Positions 48,312 to 58,721 of a DNA stretch of 64,000 nucleotides are shown one piece after another. The translations under genes were made by a program, and so were the position numbers. The first letter of the stretch is position 1; every line of letters starts with the position of its first letter. The DNA is from Byssothecium circinans (Eukaryota > Ascomycota > Dothideomycetes > Pleosporales > Massarinaceae). The stretch lies in the NCBI GenBank assembly GCA_010015675.1, contig ML977044.1, positions 38,535 through 102,534 on the forward strand, written 5' to 3'. The notes beneath the pieces were generated by a model. That model was not told the DNA's origin. It did not search any database and saw only the letters and a program-made list of their open reading frames with translations.

Positions 48312-49355
48312 TTAATTATCAAAAACCTTAATCTCAGGCATCTTCCCCAACCCCTTCGCCTCCTCCCTGCCCACCCCCTTACTCCTGATCTCCACATGAC
48401 TCCTCAACAACTTCAAAATCTCACTATCCCTCCACCTCGCCGGAACAGGCCGGTAAGCTGGCTTAAACGTACCCACAGTCTGCGCCCACTCACCGCTCGC
48501 AGGAGCTCGTTTCCATTCATCTTTGCCCTGCGCATTCGGCGACGACCCGGAACCTTCTGCCGTTTCGAGAGATGTGGGGGACGGTTCCTGCGTGGCCCAG
48601 TAGTAGATGTCCCAGTCGTTTTCGTCGAGGAAGAGATCGTATTGTTGGAGTTGGGAGGCCGTCATGGTGGCGAGGTTGGCGTCGGCAAAGGTGGACATGA
48701 GGAGTTCGCTTTCTAGCGTTCCGCGTTTGCGGCTTTGGTCTATTTACAATGTGGTTAGCAATGTGATTCTTTCCGCAAAGCCTCATATCCCCCCATCCCC
48801 TCGTATCCGGGAAAGCGAGTGTGGTGGCGGTATGGGTCAGGCGTCGGGTAGATGGTGGTGCCAAGGAGACAGACATAATAATCGCGCCCGCATAGTCGCC
48901 TCGTCCTCCCCCGTCCTCCGCAACGGCTCGACTTTGAACGTCGCGCCTTCTAGTTCCCCGACGCCGAGTTCGCCGTCGACGGGCTTGTTGGCACTTACAT
49001 CGTTGCTTTGGTTCGTCTGTGTGCCGCCTGTCATTCTCTCCGTATTCTCTGGCACTGCATCCTTGGGCGTGAAATTCGGATCCACGTTCTTGATGAGCTC
49101 CGGTGGCGGGCCGTCGGAACCGAGAGATGGCATTTCGTTGACGATAGTAGAGGTAGTGTTAGTTAGGTGCGGGTTCAGGGGCTTTTCAATCTGGAAGCGA
49201 CGGTAGTCTTGAGCGGTGTCTTGACAACGCGCATTGAGGGCGGAGAAATCAGTTTCGTTTCGACGGGCGCTGTGGATGGAGAAGGCGCGCGTGGAGGACC
49301 GGGAGAGGGTGACGAGAGCTCGTGATGAGCGTAGCGCGAGGCGTGTGGATGCCAT
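48312..49355 (-). CDS. SDH5: Succinate dehydrogenase assembly factor 2 (Sdh5/Emi5)
   Basis: Two exons, 48875-49355 and 48312-48739, 302 residues. The 135-nt intron has an unusual GTCTGT donor, a TGCTAAC branch and an AATAG acceptor; phase 1 agrees and rebuilds the family core EDEATMRARLLYQSRKRGTL, ESELLMSTFADANLATMT and QQYDLFLDENDWDIYYWATQ. The N-terminus MASTRLALRSSRALVTLSRS with SSTRAFSIHSARR is a mitochondrial targeting peptide. Sdh5/SDHAF2 is needed for covalent attachment of FAD to the flavoprotein subunit Sdh1 in the matrix. About 100 residues between the targeting peptide and core are polar and variable, as in other filamentous ascomycetes. Confidence 0.92.
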
Positions 49356-50318
49356 TGTGTGGGTTGGGTGGTGTTGGATGTGATGGCGCGGGCGCAATTG
49401 AGAGATGAGGTTGGGGAGAAGTCTTGTCGTTGTAGACGAAAATGGTTGATGTCATTGGCGGCTGACTAAGGGGACCGAGGTTGTCACCTTGTGAACCGTC
49501 TCGAACAACGTTCTGGATTCTCCCATCCTCCTAGAGACTCCCACAAGATACCTCATCCCAAAGTCGATTACAATGTGTTGATGCTATGCTACACAAGAGA
49601 AGTTACCTGCGATGACGATTCCGCAACAAAAACAGCAATCCATCCTCTCCGCCTTCAGGGACAGAGAAAGAAGAACCTTACAACGGCCCTTCTCAACCGT
49701 CTGCCATTTCCACCAATATACTGAACCCGAACACCGAGACTCATGAATTTCCTGGTTGGTGGACCTATAGAAGTAGAATTTATGGTTCTTAACTTTGACA
49801 GCGGCCACTCTACCCGTTTCCTGGTAAATAGCCCTAACCCCTAACCTGCCATCATGCGACATCTCTCTACTCCGTACCTCTCTCATTTTCTACTCTTTCT
49901 TTCACTCTAAGTCTTTCCTACCGTTTTTTCTTCTCTAGTTTTACTATCCGTTCCTAGTCTCCCCTTTCATCCCACCCACCACCGCAAATGCGCCCAGGCC
50001 CTGCAGTACCGATGCAGTTTCCGACGTTTCTCCCGCGAAAAGCCTCCCCACGTGCCGCCTGCCGACATCAATAATTAATTTGGAAACATGTGGTGGGACG
50101 GCCTACTATAAGGAATAACATATGATTGGTGCGGTTGATCAATTACTTCCCTCGGCCCTAGCGGTCGATCCTTCGTCTATTGAAGGTGCACGCTATGAAG
50201 TGTCACACTATCCACTTGTTTCCAGATGCTGTTATAAGAGAGTTATCTTTCATGACATGTGGAGGGTTTCTTGTCTTCGTATCAGTTTCAACCATCATCT
50301 GAACGCAACGTATTCAAG
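49356..50318. other. Divergent promoter region
   Basis: 963 bp between the SDHAF2 and galactanase start codons. A TATAAGG is present at about 50107-50113 and another TTATAAGAG near 50233. No gene recognised. Confidence 0.4.
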
Positions 50319-51389
50319 ATGCATTTCTCCTCGATTCTCCCCCTGCTCTTCTCAGTCCCCACGACTCTCGCGGCTTTGACGTACAAGGGTGTGGACTGGA
50401 GTTCTACTATAGTGGAAGAAGCAAAGGGAAAGACATTCAAGAACCTCGCTGGCACTACACAACCCCTCGAAACCATCCTCAAGAACTCCGGCGTCAACAT
50501 TGTCCGTCAGCGCATATGGGTCAATCCATCCGACGGCAACTACAACCTCGACTACAACATCAAGCTTGCCAAGCGTGCGAAAGCTGCAGGCTTGCAAATC
50601 TACCTTGACTTCCACTACAGTGACACATGGGCCGACCCCGCGCATCAACAGAAGCCCGCAGCATGGAACTCCCTTTCCACGGCCGCATTGACCACGAAAA
50701 TATATGACTACACAAAGGAGGTCATCAACACCTTTGCATCTAACAGCATCCCCTTGTCCATCGTCTCCATCGGCAATGAGATCACACCCGGTCTCCTCTT
50801 CCCAACAGGCCAACTGAGTGCATCAGGCGGTCCCAAGAACGTCGCCGCTTTGCTGAAAAGCGCATCCAAAGCCATCAAAGAGTCGAACATGTCTCCCAAA
50901 CCCAAAATCATGGTCCACCTAGACAACGGTTGGAAACAGGACACACAAACATGGTGGTACGACACCGTTCTCGGCTCCGGCGGCGGCTTCACGTCCGCAG
51001 ACTACGACGTCCAAGGCGTATCATACTACCCCTTCTACAACTCCGCCGCCACCCTCTCCGCACTCGGCTCTTCGCTCTCTGCAATGGCGAACAAGTACGG
51101 CAAGGAAATCATGGTCGTCGAGACGGATTGGCCGACATACTGCCCGAACCCAGCATATGCGTTCCCCAGCGATGCGAAGAACATCCCAATCTCTGTGGAT
51201 GGACAGACGCAGTGGATGAAGGCGGTCGCGGCGAAGGTGACGGGTATTGGGAGTAGAGGTACCGGACTGTTTTATTGGGAACCGGCTTGGATCAGCAATG
51301 CTGGGTTGGGGAGTAGCTGTGGGTATAATTTGATGGTGACGGATCAGGGGCAGGCGATGAATAGTTTGGGTGTTTTTGCTAGCTTGTGA
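50319..51389 (+). CDS. Secreted GH53 endo-beta-1,4-galactanase
   Basis: Intronless, 356 residues. A signal peptide (MHFSSILPLLFSVPTTLA, cleavage likely after Ala18) precedes the glycoside hydrolase family 53 barrel: LTYKGVDWSSTIVEEAKGKT, NIVRQRIWVNPSDGNYNLDY and GLQIYLDFHYSDTWADPAHQ. The acid/base Glu is in SIVSIGNEITPG (about residue 154) and the nucleophile Glu in MVVETDWP (about residue 268), the pair conserved in Aspergillus galactanases. The family cleaves beta-1,4-galactan side chains of pectic arabinogalactan; this suggests growth on plant cell wall material. The ATG at 50319 is chosen because it starts directly with the signal peptide. Confidence 0.95.
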   Translation: MHFSSILPLLFSVPTTLAALTYKGVDWSSTIVEEAKGKTFKNLAGTTQPLETILKNSGVNIVRQRIWVNPSDGNYNLDYNIKLAKRAKAAGLQIYLDFHYSDTWADPAHQQKPAAWNSLSTAALTTKIYDYTKEVINTFASNSIPLSIVSIGNEITPGLLFPTGQLSASGGPKNVAALLKSASKAIKESNMSPKPKIMVHLDNGWKQDTQTWWYDTVLGSGGGFTSADYDVQGVSYYPFYNSAATLSALGSSLSAMANKYGKEIMVVETDWPTYCPNPAYAFPSDAKNIPISVDGQTQWMKAVAAKVTGIGSRGTGLFYWEPAWISNAGLGSSCGYNLMVTDQGQAMNSLGVFASL

Positions 51390-53451
51390 GAAGGTAGAGG
51401 TAGGATTGAATTTACCAAGTGATGCACTTCGTAGAGATCCTTTTATACGCCTTTCCTTTGCTAGGCCAGATCCGGATTAGACTAGTGCTCCAATCCATGG
51501 ATCCGGGTGTTCGTTAACGGGAACGGGCCTATCCATCGCTTCAACTTATATTTTCCTATTTTCATACTTCTTTCCACTTATCATCTACCATTTACATCTC
51601 AGTCCCAGTCTCAATTTTTCCTGCTGTTCTTCCCCAATTACTTGTTAGTGCACTCTTCGCATCAAGGTACCTGACTCTCGCAGAACCATTCCCGTCACAG
51701 ACCCGGTGATCCACGTCGCCGACGCAGGCTTTCATCAGCCAAAATGCAGCCCAACATGTGCCACGTGGTCGAGTCCCATCGTAAGAGCCATGACTAGGAC
51801 CGATGCATCTTCGCTACTAGTGTCCGCCGCGGAGAGGCTATTTCCCGCGATCTGATTGGCTACGGACACTAGCGAGAGATCTAGCGAGAGATCACTCATG
51901 AACAAAATCGTACAAAGAGATACACCAAGAGGTCTGCAGCATGCAGAGGACCAGTGAGGAGTTATGAAGAGCCCAGTGAACGGGAAAGACGGCAGATGCG
52001 AATATCAAGAGCCGTGTAATCAAAGGTGAAGCAAGAGCGCATGTGTGGCTGATACCGCGGCCTGTTGAGAATTAGGGGAAGAGGCTTCCACGCGGACGGG
52101 ATGCGGCCTCTCTCACTGCATATACGAGACTGTATCACATCACGGACGATTTTGGAACCTGCTTTGCAAATCCCAAATCTCGAGAGTCTCATAATGAGAA
52201 CATCAACCGCAAGGAAGTCAACCGAATCCGACGTGTTCAGTTTCCACCACGCGCTCTGGTAACAATTTTCTGCATGCGTCTGGGATGCCTACCACACGTG
52301 GTACGTCTGTCACGTCGTATCGTCCAGGAATAACAGAGAGGCGCATGTGCTGGGATTCCCCACGGTCCAGACCCGTGGAGGTGGATTAGGTTCAGACAGT
52401 GATACATCCGGTATAAGGATCAGCCAGTGCAAGGATATGTCCGTCTTAGCGATAAAATCCCAGGCGACAAAGCACGTGTATCCTTAATCCTCATGCAAAT
52501 ATACAAATTGCTCAGGATGTATCCTTAGGGTCCCTCCGCCATTATGCTAATAAAGGGCAGGCTGAACCTTCTTAAATAGGAAGGATACAGACAGAAGTAT
52601 CGATTACTGAGCGCCCTTGGGTATATATTACTCTCTCTCTCCCTATATCCCTTATATGCGGCTTTCAGCTGGAAGGATATGCTCGTTATAAGGTTCAAAA
52701 CAGCTGAAAGGGACGGTGCCCTCATACCGGACATACCACTGTAAACTATTTTTGGATCCAATCCGGGCCGTGAACTAGTTGGTGCCTCGATCTCAAGAAT
52801 CCTTCCGCTAACTACATTCAAGCTCAAGCGAACGATGTGGAAATGCATTACTCTTACCGACGTTTCCATTTACGCTATGATCGCACTCTGGTTGTGAGTA
52901 GGGCTTGTCTCGCTGTTAAATTTCCCGAACATGTCACCAGCAATGCGGAGGACGTACAAGCTTTTCAAGTTGTCTTGGGATGAACAAAGGTTCATGTTAC
53001 TTTATTTGCGACGGTTGCGAGAAAACTTGCTGGAACACCTTCGCGCTGTGTTTAGCTTGAAGTCGCGTTTGAAGAGAATATTCTGTCTCTATCCCAAGGG
53101 TACATCCAACATTGATGACCGTTTCATTTTATGACACCTTCAAAGCAGACAACTTATTCGCGTCTGAAGAGTGAAGGCAGCCAATGAAGCCTACAGTCCC
53201 CCTCCCGAGCTGAGCTGTGCCATCGCCAAGAATCCTTACCCTATCACGTCTATATACCTGGCACTATCTTGGTGTGCATGGCTTATAGCCTTAGCCGAAA
53301 TCTAGGCGCTAGCCGAACGCCCAGGTAAGGAAGAGCCAGACATATAGGTAGACACTGGACCCGCTTCACCATTCACCTCACGTGTCCGGCCACGAGCGCA
53401 CGTTTCTTCCGCCACGCAACCACTGTGAGCGTGGTCCGTTCTTCCAAAAAT
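51390..53451. other. Gene-poor accessory spacer
   Basis: About 2 kb without a supported gene. It contains a small inverted repeat (TACTAGTGTCCG near 51815, CGGACACTAGCG near 51862), a GAGATCTAGCGA tandem near 51873-51896, and a 20-bp block near 51648-51667 resembling part of the 1.3/3.2-kb repeats. Frames at 52525-52869 and 52931-53134 are unrecognised. Confidence 0.45.
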
Positions 53452-54849
53452 ATGAGAATCAAGCCTACAGGGAAGGGTTTGTCGTTTACGATCGTTTTGA
53501 GCATTTGGGCGGTTCTTTCGACTTTGACAATTGCTTTACGGATATGGGCAAGATATACCATTCGCGGATTTGGTGTCGATGACTATCTTATGATTCTTGG
53601 ATATGTAAGTGCTGCACAATCTCAGAGAACGGGCGGGTAGTATAGTGTTTTCTGACGATGATAGATTGTTTTTGTCTTCCTTCTCGTTTTCGACTTTCTT
53701 TCGATCAACTTCGGCGTTGGGGCGCACGCGGAGCGGTTGACAGACTACGATGTAATGCAAGCAAAGAAAGTCAGTGAACCCAGTTACTACAGCACGACCA
53801 GCTACTAAAAAGAATCCAGTGGTTTCTCTTCGCAGGTATCGCGTATGCAATCGCCACCGCACTGGTCAAAGTTTCCATCTCTTTCCTACTGATCCGGGTC
53901 ACGCGCGGAACGAAACACATCTTCACCTGGATACTCTACGGAGTCATCGTCCTCGCTTGCGTCGGTTCCTTAACCAGCATCACTGCCTACGCGACCAGAT
54001 GCAAACCCTTCTCCGCCGCCTGGAATCCTATTGGAACGTGCCGCTCGGGAGCCATCTTGGAGAACGTTACTTGGTTCTTCAGCGTCGTATGCATCTTTAC
54101 GGATTGGGTGTGCGCAACTCTGCCTATATTAATCATATGGCAACTCAAGCTCCCTCTCCGCACGAAGATTCAGCTCGGCTTTATCTTGGCACTCGGTATG
54201 ATGTAAGTCCGTATTTTCCTAGGTCTCCTTGCAAAATGTTATTATCTTTCGAGATCGTGAGACTGACAGTCGCGTTCATAGCGCATCGGTAGCAACTATC
54301 ATCCGAATGAGACACCTAACCGACTACGTCCGCCCAACAGACTTCCTCTACAGCATAACGGACGTAAGCCTCTGGTCCGAAACCGAAGCCTGCCTCGGCC
54401 TAATCGCAGGTTCTCTCCCCACCCTACGCCCGCTCCTCCGATACATTCCCTGCCTCCGTCCCAAAACTTCGACCTCCACCAGCCCCGATGCCTATGCTCC
54501 CGCGCCATACGAGCTCAACAGTGTTTACCGCCTCTCTACCCACCCCAAATCCTACACTGGGCGCAAGAAGCGTGACTTCGAGACTACGGCGTCGCAATTG
54601 GGACATTCGTTTCATATTACTACGACTAGGGAGCGGAATAAGGAGAGGGATTTGGGAAATGGGTATGGAGAGGTGGATGAGGCGGGGAGTCAGAGGGGGA
54701 TATTGAGTGAGACACGCTTGGATATTGTTAAGGAAACGCATTTTGAGGTGAGGACTGAGGAGAGTGATAGGTGCGGGAGTGCGCTGGATGGGGGGAGGGA
54801 GCAGAGGGAGTCGAGAGGGAGGGAAGCTAGGGTTGGGGCTGAGATTTAG
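53452..54849 (+). CDS. Rhodopsin-domain integral membrane protein (PTH11-like)
   Basis: Four exons, 53452-53604, 53665-53769, 53820-54202 and 54282-54849, 402 residues. Introns of 60, 50 and 79 nt have GTAAGT, GTCAGT and GTAAGT donors and agreeing phases. The product shows the fungal rhodopsin-domain (formerly DUF3238) pattern: LTIALRIWARYTIRGFGVDD YLMILGY in the first loop region, INFGVGAHAERLT, AYAIATALVKVSISFLLIRV, TAYATRCKPFSAAWNP, then FTDWVCATLPILIIWQLKLP and the LGMIASVATIIRMRHL junction, with about seven membrane helices. The C-terminal 120 residues are hydrophilic and cytosolic. This family includes PTH11-like receptors, but the diagnostic CFEM domain is missing here and ligand and role are unknown. 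Confidence 0.9.
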
Positions 54850-55335
54850 ATACCATTTGTTACTGGGGGGTTATTCATGCAAAAAATAAGGATATTTTAA
54901 GTCTCTGGTTGCTTGCAGTGTTATTGGCTTGATAATCACTTCTTGCTGTCATTTTATGCTGATGGGTGTATTACCTTGGAGAATCGTTGGAAACTCGGAA
55001 TGAGACATGAATAAATTTTCAATTAACTATTATTTTATTTTTTGAAAATTACAGGTGGCAGAAAACTGCGTCTTAATATTGCGCAAAAGGAGAAAATCGA
55101 CTTGGAGCAAAACGTGTAACAAATACTCGTCGATAAATGCTCGAACGTAGTTCTAAACCAGTCCTTTACGCACCAGAGGAAGTCGTTTCTTAATGGTACT
55201 GTTGGCAACTACGGCTAGCATGGGTATCCTGCCCGACGGTATTGCAATCAGGGATGTCAATATTGGGGTACATTCTCGGAACCCAGGTAGATGTTCTCTT
55301 GCCGAAGATTGGTCGTAGTAAAGCATCAACGAATG
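54850..55335. other. Convergent 3' spacer
   Basis: 486 bp, A+T-rich near 54950-55060; nothing recognised. Confidence 0.4.
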
Positions 55336-56277
55336 CTAAGCGTGTCCGAAAGGAATCCACAGACTCTCAGTGTCATTGACACTTTTGAGCTTATACTTCT
55401 TCTTCAACTCCCTCTCCTCTGCCGTCAGGATCACGTTACCGCTTTGATTAAGCTTCGCCCGCAACGCCTTGAGCTTGGGTCCATCCTCCTTGCGCTCCTG
55501 CTTCATACGCGCCTTCGACTCCTCGATAGCCTTCTGGCGGCGCTCCTCCTTCTTCGCTTGATGCTCAGCAACGTGCTCGTCGTGGTATTCCCCGACCGTC
55601 TTCGCGAACTGAGGGTAGTTCTTCAACCACTGCTCGAAGTCCTCAATATCCGGGATCTTGTTCTTGAACTTGGTAAAGGCCAGGTTGTGAGCGGCGTGCT
55701 TGTACACGGCATCATAGCGTGGGAGAGCAGTGACGATGGCAGTGAGCTGCTCGTACGTGATCAAGCCATAGTTGACAGAAATGGCCTTATTGATGCGCGC
55801 CTTGAGAGGCTTGATGTGCGCTTCCATACCCAACGCTAGACCCGCGATGTACGTGTCGATCACCGAGTCGAAGCTGTTGCCAGTCGGTACATTCTGCACC
55901 ACGTCGCCGGCGAATTTAGCGGTCGTGGTTCCGCGGATCATGTTCTTCATTGCGGCCTCCTTTGCCCGCATAGCGGGGAGGGGGAGGGTCTTGGCCGTCG
56001 GATTGGCAGTGAAGTAGGTGTGTGCGGTCTGTGAGACGGTCATGAGCATGCGCTTGGGAACGTTCTCGCAGAGCTGGGTGTAGCCGACGTGGATAGAGAC
56101 CTGAGGTCCATCGAGGAGTTCCAAGCGCTGGGATGTGGTGAGGTTGCGCAGGTTGGCGACATGGCGGGGGAAGTCGGCGATGGCGGCGAGGGCGGTGGTG
56201 AGCTCCTTCTCGGACTTGACAGTCGACTTTCTCTTGACTGTTACGAACTCTACGAAGTCGTCCATACTACCGCCCAT
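55336..56277 (-). CDS. BTB-like domain protein, paralogue of 32635-33954
   Basis: Intronless, 313 residues from the ATG at 56277. The BTB-like region begins LELLDGPQVSIHVGYTQLCE and NVPKRMLMTVSQTAHTYFTA NPT (about 50-90). It is followed by VIDTYIAGLALGMEAHIKPL, a helical region, and KIPDIEDFEQWLKNYPQFAK. These blocks correspond in order to those of the gene at 32635. The C-terminal 80 residues are a charged predicted coiled coil (HQAKKEERRQKAIEESKARM) not present in the paralogue, which instead has a long N-terminal extension. Function unknown. The frame is open upstream of the ATG but lacks resemblance; MGGSMDDF is the likely start. Confidence 0.78.
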   Translation of the reverse strand: MGGSMDDFVEFVTVKRKSTVKSEKELTTALAAIADFPRHVANLRNLTTSQRLELLDGPQVSIHVGYTQLCENVPKRMLMTVSQTAHTYFTANPTAKTLPLPAMRAKEAAMKNMIRGTTTAKFAGDVVQNVPTGNSFDSVIDTYIAGLALGMEAHIKPLKARINKAISVNYGLITYEQLTAIVTALPRYDAVYKHAAHNLAFTKFKNKIPDIEDFEQWLKNYPQFAKTVGEYHDEHVAEHQAKKEERRQKAIEESKARMKQERKEDGPKLKALRAKLNQSGNVILTAEERELKKKYKLKSVNDTESLWIPFGHA

Positions 56278-57878
56278 AGCGCAGTTTTTGTGGTTGAGTG
56301 AAATGTTTGCGCAAAAGACGATTGGGGTGGAAGTGGATAGAATGTGGAGGATTCTGGGGTCGTGATGTGGTTGGGTTGAGGAGAGGAGATGGGCCTTACA
56401 TGTGCACTGTAGACACGTTAGTGAGGGGCTAACAATACATTCTAATTGCACTAGGCCAGATCAGGGGTGTGAAGTGAATGGCTCGTTTGAGAGTTTGAGT
56501 TCAGTAGGGTAGAGAAACAATCACACAATGACTGATACCATACTAACCAGCGCATTGTTATTCCCAGAGTTCCCAATCCGTAAATTATATGTTTTCTACC
56601 TTACAAAGCTTTATTTTTTAGGTAGCTATTTTACTTTGTTCAAATACTGCGTCGTTTAGAAACAGTTAGAAATGTTTAAGAGAAAGAGCATTACCAGGAG
56701 CGCCTAGAGAGGCACAGCCACGCAAAAATAGCCATCTTAAGTGTCTTATTATTCTGCTAGGTGTGAAGGTCGGCAACATAGTTACCTAGTGTTAATTTGA
56801 AGGAGTCTAGGCCCTCTTCTAAAGGGCTGACTAACTAATTTGTCCGTAGGATTTTGCTTTATTTGTATATTCATTCAGTAAACAGTCTATTAAATTTCCA
56901 CTTCCTTACACGTCTTCGCATACCTTAAAACCCTGGGTATGAGCTTAATCACTAGAAAACTGGGAAATGCGCTCTACCAGCAATAAGGGCAAGAAATTCA
57001 AGTAGTCTCTTTCTGAACTCGACATGACGCCAATGACTTGTCCTGGTCATAGGCTAAAAATGCCACCAATGGTCTAGCTCGTTCGTAAGCACCTCGACTA
57101 AGAGAGATAGAGGAGGCGCCCAGCTTCCTTCGAGAAGGCATGGTTTTCGCGCTAACCGAGCTACCGCATCATTTCCATGAGCATTTCAATGGAATGTAGG
57201 AATCCCTCGGGGCTAGGCAAAAGCTGGTGTTGATACTGTTGTTGTGAACTAGTTAGAATTGCTCCGTATCGTGCGCCTCTGAGTTGCTGCTTTGGCGAGA
57301 CGCTTTCAATGGAGTGAGGTTATTAGGCCAAAAGAACATGGTAATTGAAAACATATACTTGAATTATTTAGAACAACTCCCGTGTATTCCAAAGAAGTTA
57401 TTGCCAAAGAAGTTTTTGCTAATTATCGTGGTGTATGCGCTTGCAGTAGTAGATCTTAGTTGGATGAAAGCAAATAGGGGTGAAAGAGAATGTCACGTGA
57501 TAACTATCTGACCTGGATATATATCCAAGTACAATTACTGCATACGAGACTGTTTCAAAAAGAAAAATGATAAATTTATTCTTCGTACGAAGTTCCAATA
57601 ACGAGATTACCAATAATCAATTTTAGCAGTGGCCACAATTTGTTCCTGCACAAAGTATGCGAACGATGAGAGTCTGTAAGAAATATATGTACAATGCGTT
57701 GTAATATAAACACACAGAAACAAGTCCTTAAATAACGATGTAGGGTAGCTTGCAAATATCGTACGCTATATCGTTCTCTTCTCCTATCACTTTTTTTCGT
57801 TACCACTCCACATAACCGCAACTCACAAAACCACACACAACACTACGCTTCTACCTTACACTCTATTCTGAGCCGAGT
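56278..57878. other. A+T-rich gene-free spacer
   Basis: About 1.6 kb, A+T-rich from about 56520 on, with scattered stop codons in every frame. It could be decayed repeat DNA. No terminal repeats or coding remnants recognised. Confidence 0.45.
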
Positions 57879-58721
57879 ATGTATTCATCCTCTCAGGCCG
57901 AATCTAATCAAGCTAAGGAGTCGGCCTGGTCCAGGCTCCCGGCTGAGATCAAGATGAAAATCTTCAGTCACGCTGGTATCGTCATTCTCAGGCCCGTGCA
58001 ACCGACTACAGCTCCCATTCATACAATACGCCTGTTGACCGATGGCATGGGCAGGGTGGATCGAGAATCTAACATCTTGGCGACCGATGCTTTCTACAAA
58101 GAGAACATTTTTGTAGCCGAGTTTTGTCGCAGTTATAACGGGGGTCGTACTTTCCAAACCCCTCCACCAGCCTATGGTCATCTCGTGCGCAGGCTCGAGG
58201 TGCATCTGCGCATTGAACTCACTCCTCTTTCTATTCAGAAGCTGTTGGATCGAGAATCCGATTGGCGTTACCTCCTGGCTCTCGACGAGGGGGCTGGAGA
58301 ACTGCGATCCTGGCGGCTTCGAGACCAGTCTCCTGGCCCTCTTCATCGAGGCGGGGTCGATCTCGGGTGGCATCCTTCAGTGACGGACTGGCAAGATGGC
58401 TTCCCGAACTTGGACACCTTGAAGATCGTACTCATTTGCAACGAGATTATTCGGGGTCTAGAGGGATTGAAAGATTGTCGTAAATGTCTGGTATCGCTTT
58501 GGAGGCCGAAACGTGACCGGAACGAGGAGGGGCAAAATCATTTTGTGGGCGTGGTGAAGGAGCTCCTGATGGGAACTCGTATCAAGATAGGTGCAAAGAA
58601 GGTGGATGTCAAAGTTCAGGGCATGACTGACTGTAATCAGCATTATCTGTGCACAGGCTCATGCGCCGAAGATCTTCGGACCGCCATTCTCGATATGGTT
58701 CCAGTGCGGAATGACAATTAA
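57879..58721 (+). CDS. F-box-like hypothetical protein
   Basis: Intronless, 280 residues. The N-terminal SAWSRLPAEIKMKIFSHAGI (about 15-35) resembles a short F-box start (LP.E...I). The pattern after it, TDAFYKENIFVAEFCR, then PPPAYGHLVRRLEVHLRIEL and FPNLDTLKIVLICN, is the layout of a widespread family of dothideomycete proteins in which an F-box-like helix is followed by a partial leucine-rich surface. These are assumed to bind Skp1, but nothing here proves it. It lies alone in a gene-poor, repeat-prone region, which suits a fast-evolving family. No intron or signal peptide. Confidence 0.65.
   Translation: MYSSSQAESNQAKESAWSRLPAEIKMKIFSHAGIVILRPVQPTTAPIHTIRLLTDGMGRVDRESNILATDAFYKENIFVAEFCRSYNGGRTFQTPPPAYGHLVRRLEVHLRIELTPLSIQKLLDRESDWRYLLALDEGAGELRSWRLRDQSPGPLHRGGVDLGWHPSVTDWQDGFPNLDTLKIVLICNEIIRGLEGLKDCRKCLVSLWRPKRDRNEEGQNHFVGVVKELLMGTRIKIGAKKVDVKVQGMTDCNQHYLCTGSCAEDLRTAILDMVPVRNDN

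Noticed and set aside
52525..53134. Frames of 67-114 codons sharing an FCLYP word on opposite strands
   Set aside because: The likeness is a few residues long and not supported by clear inverted DNA similarity; too weak to call an element.
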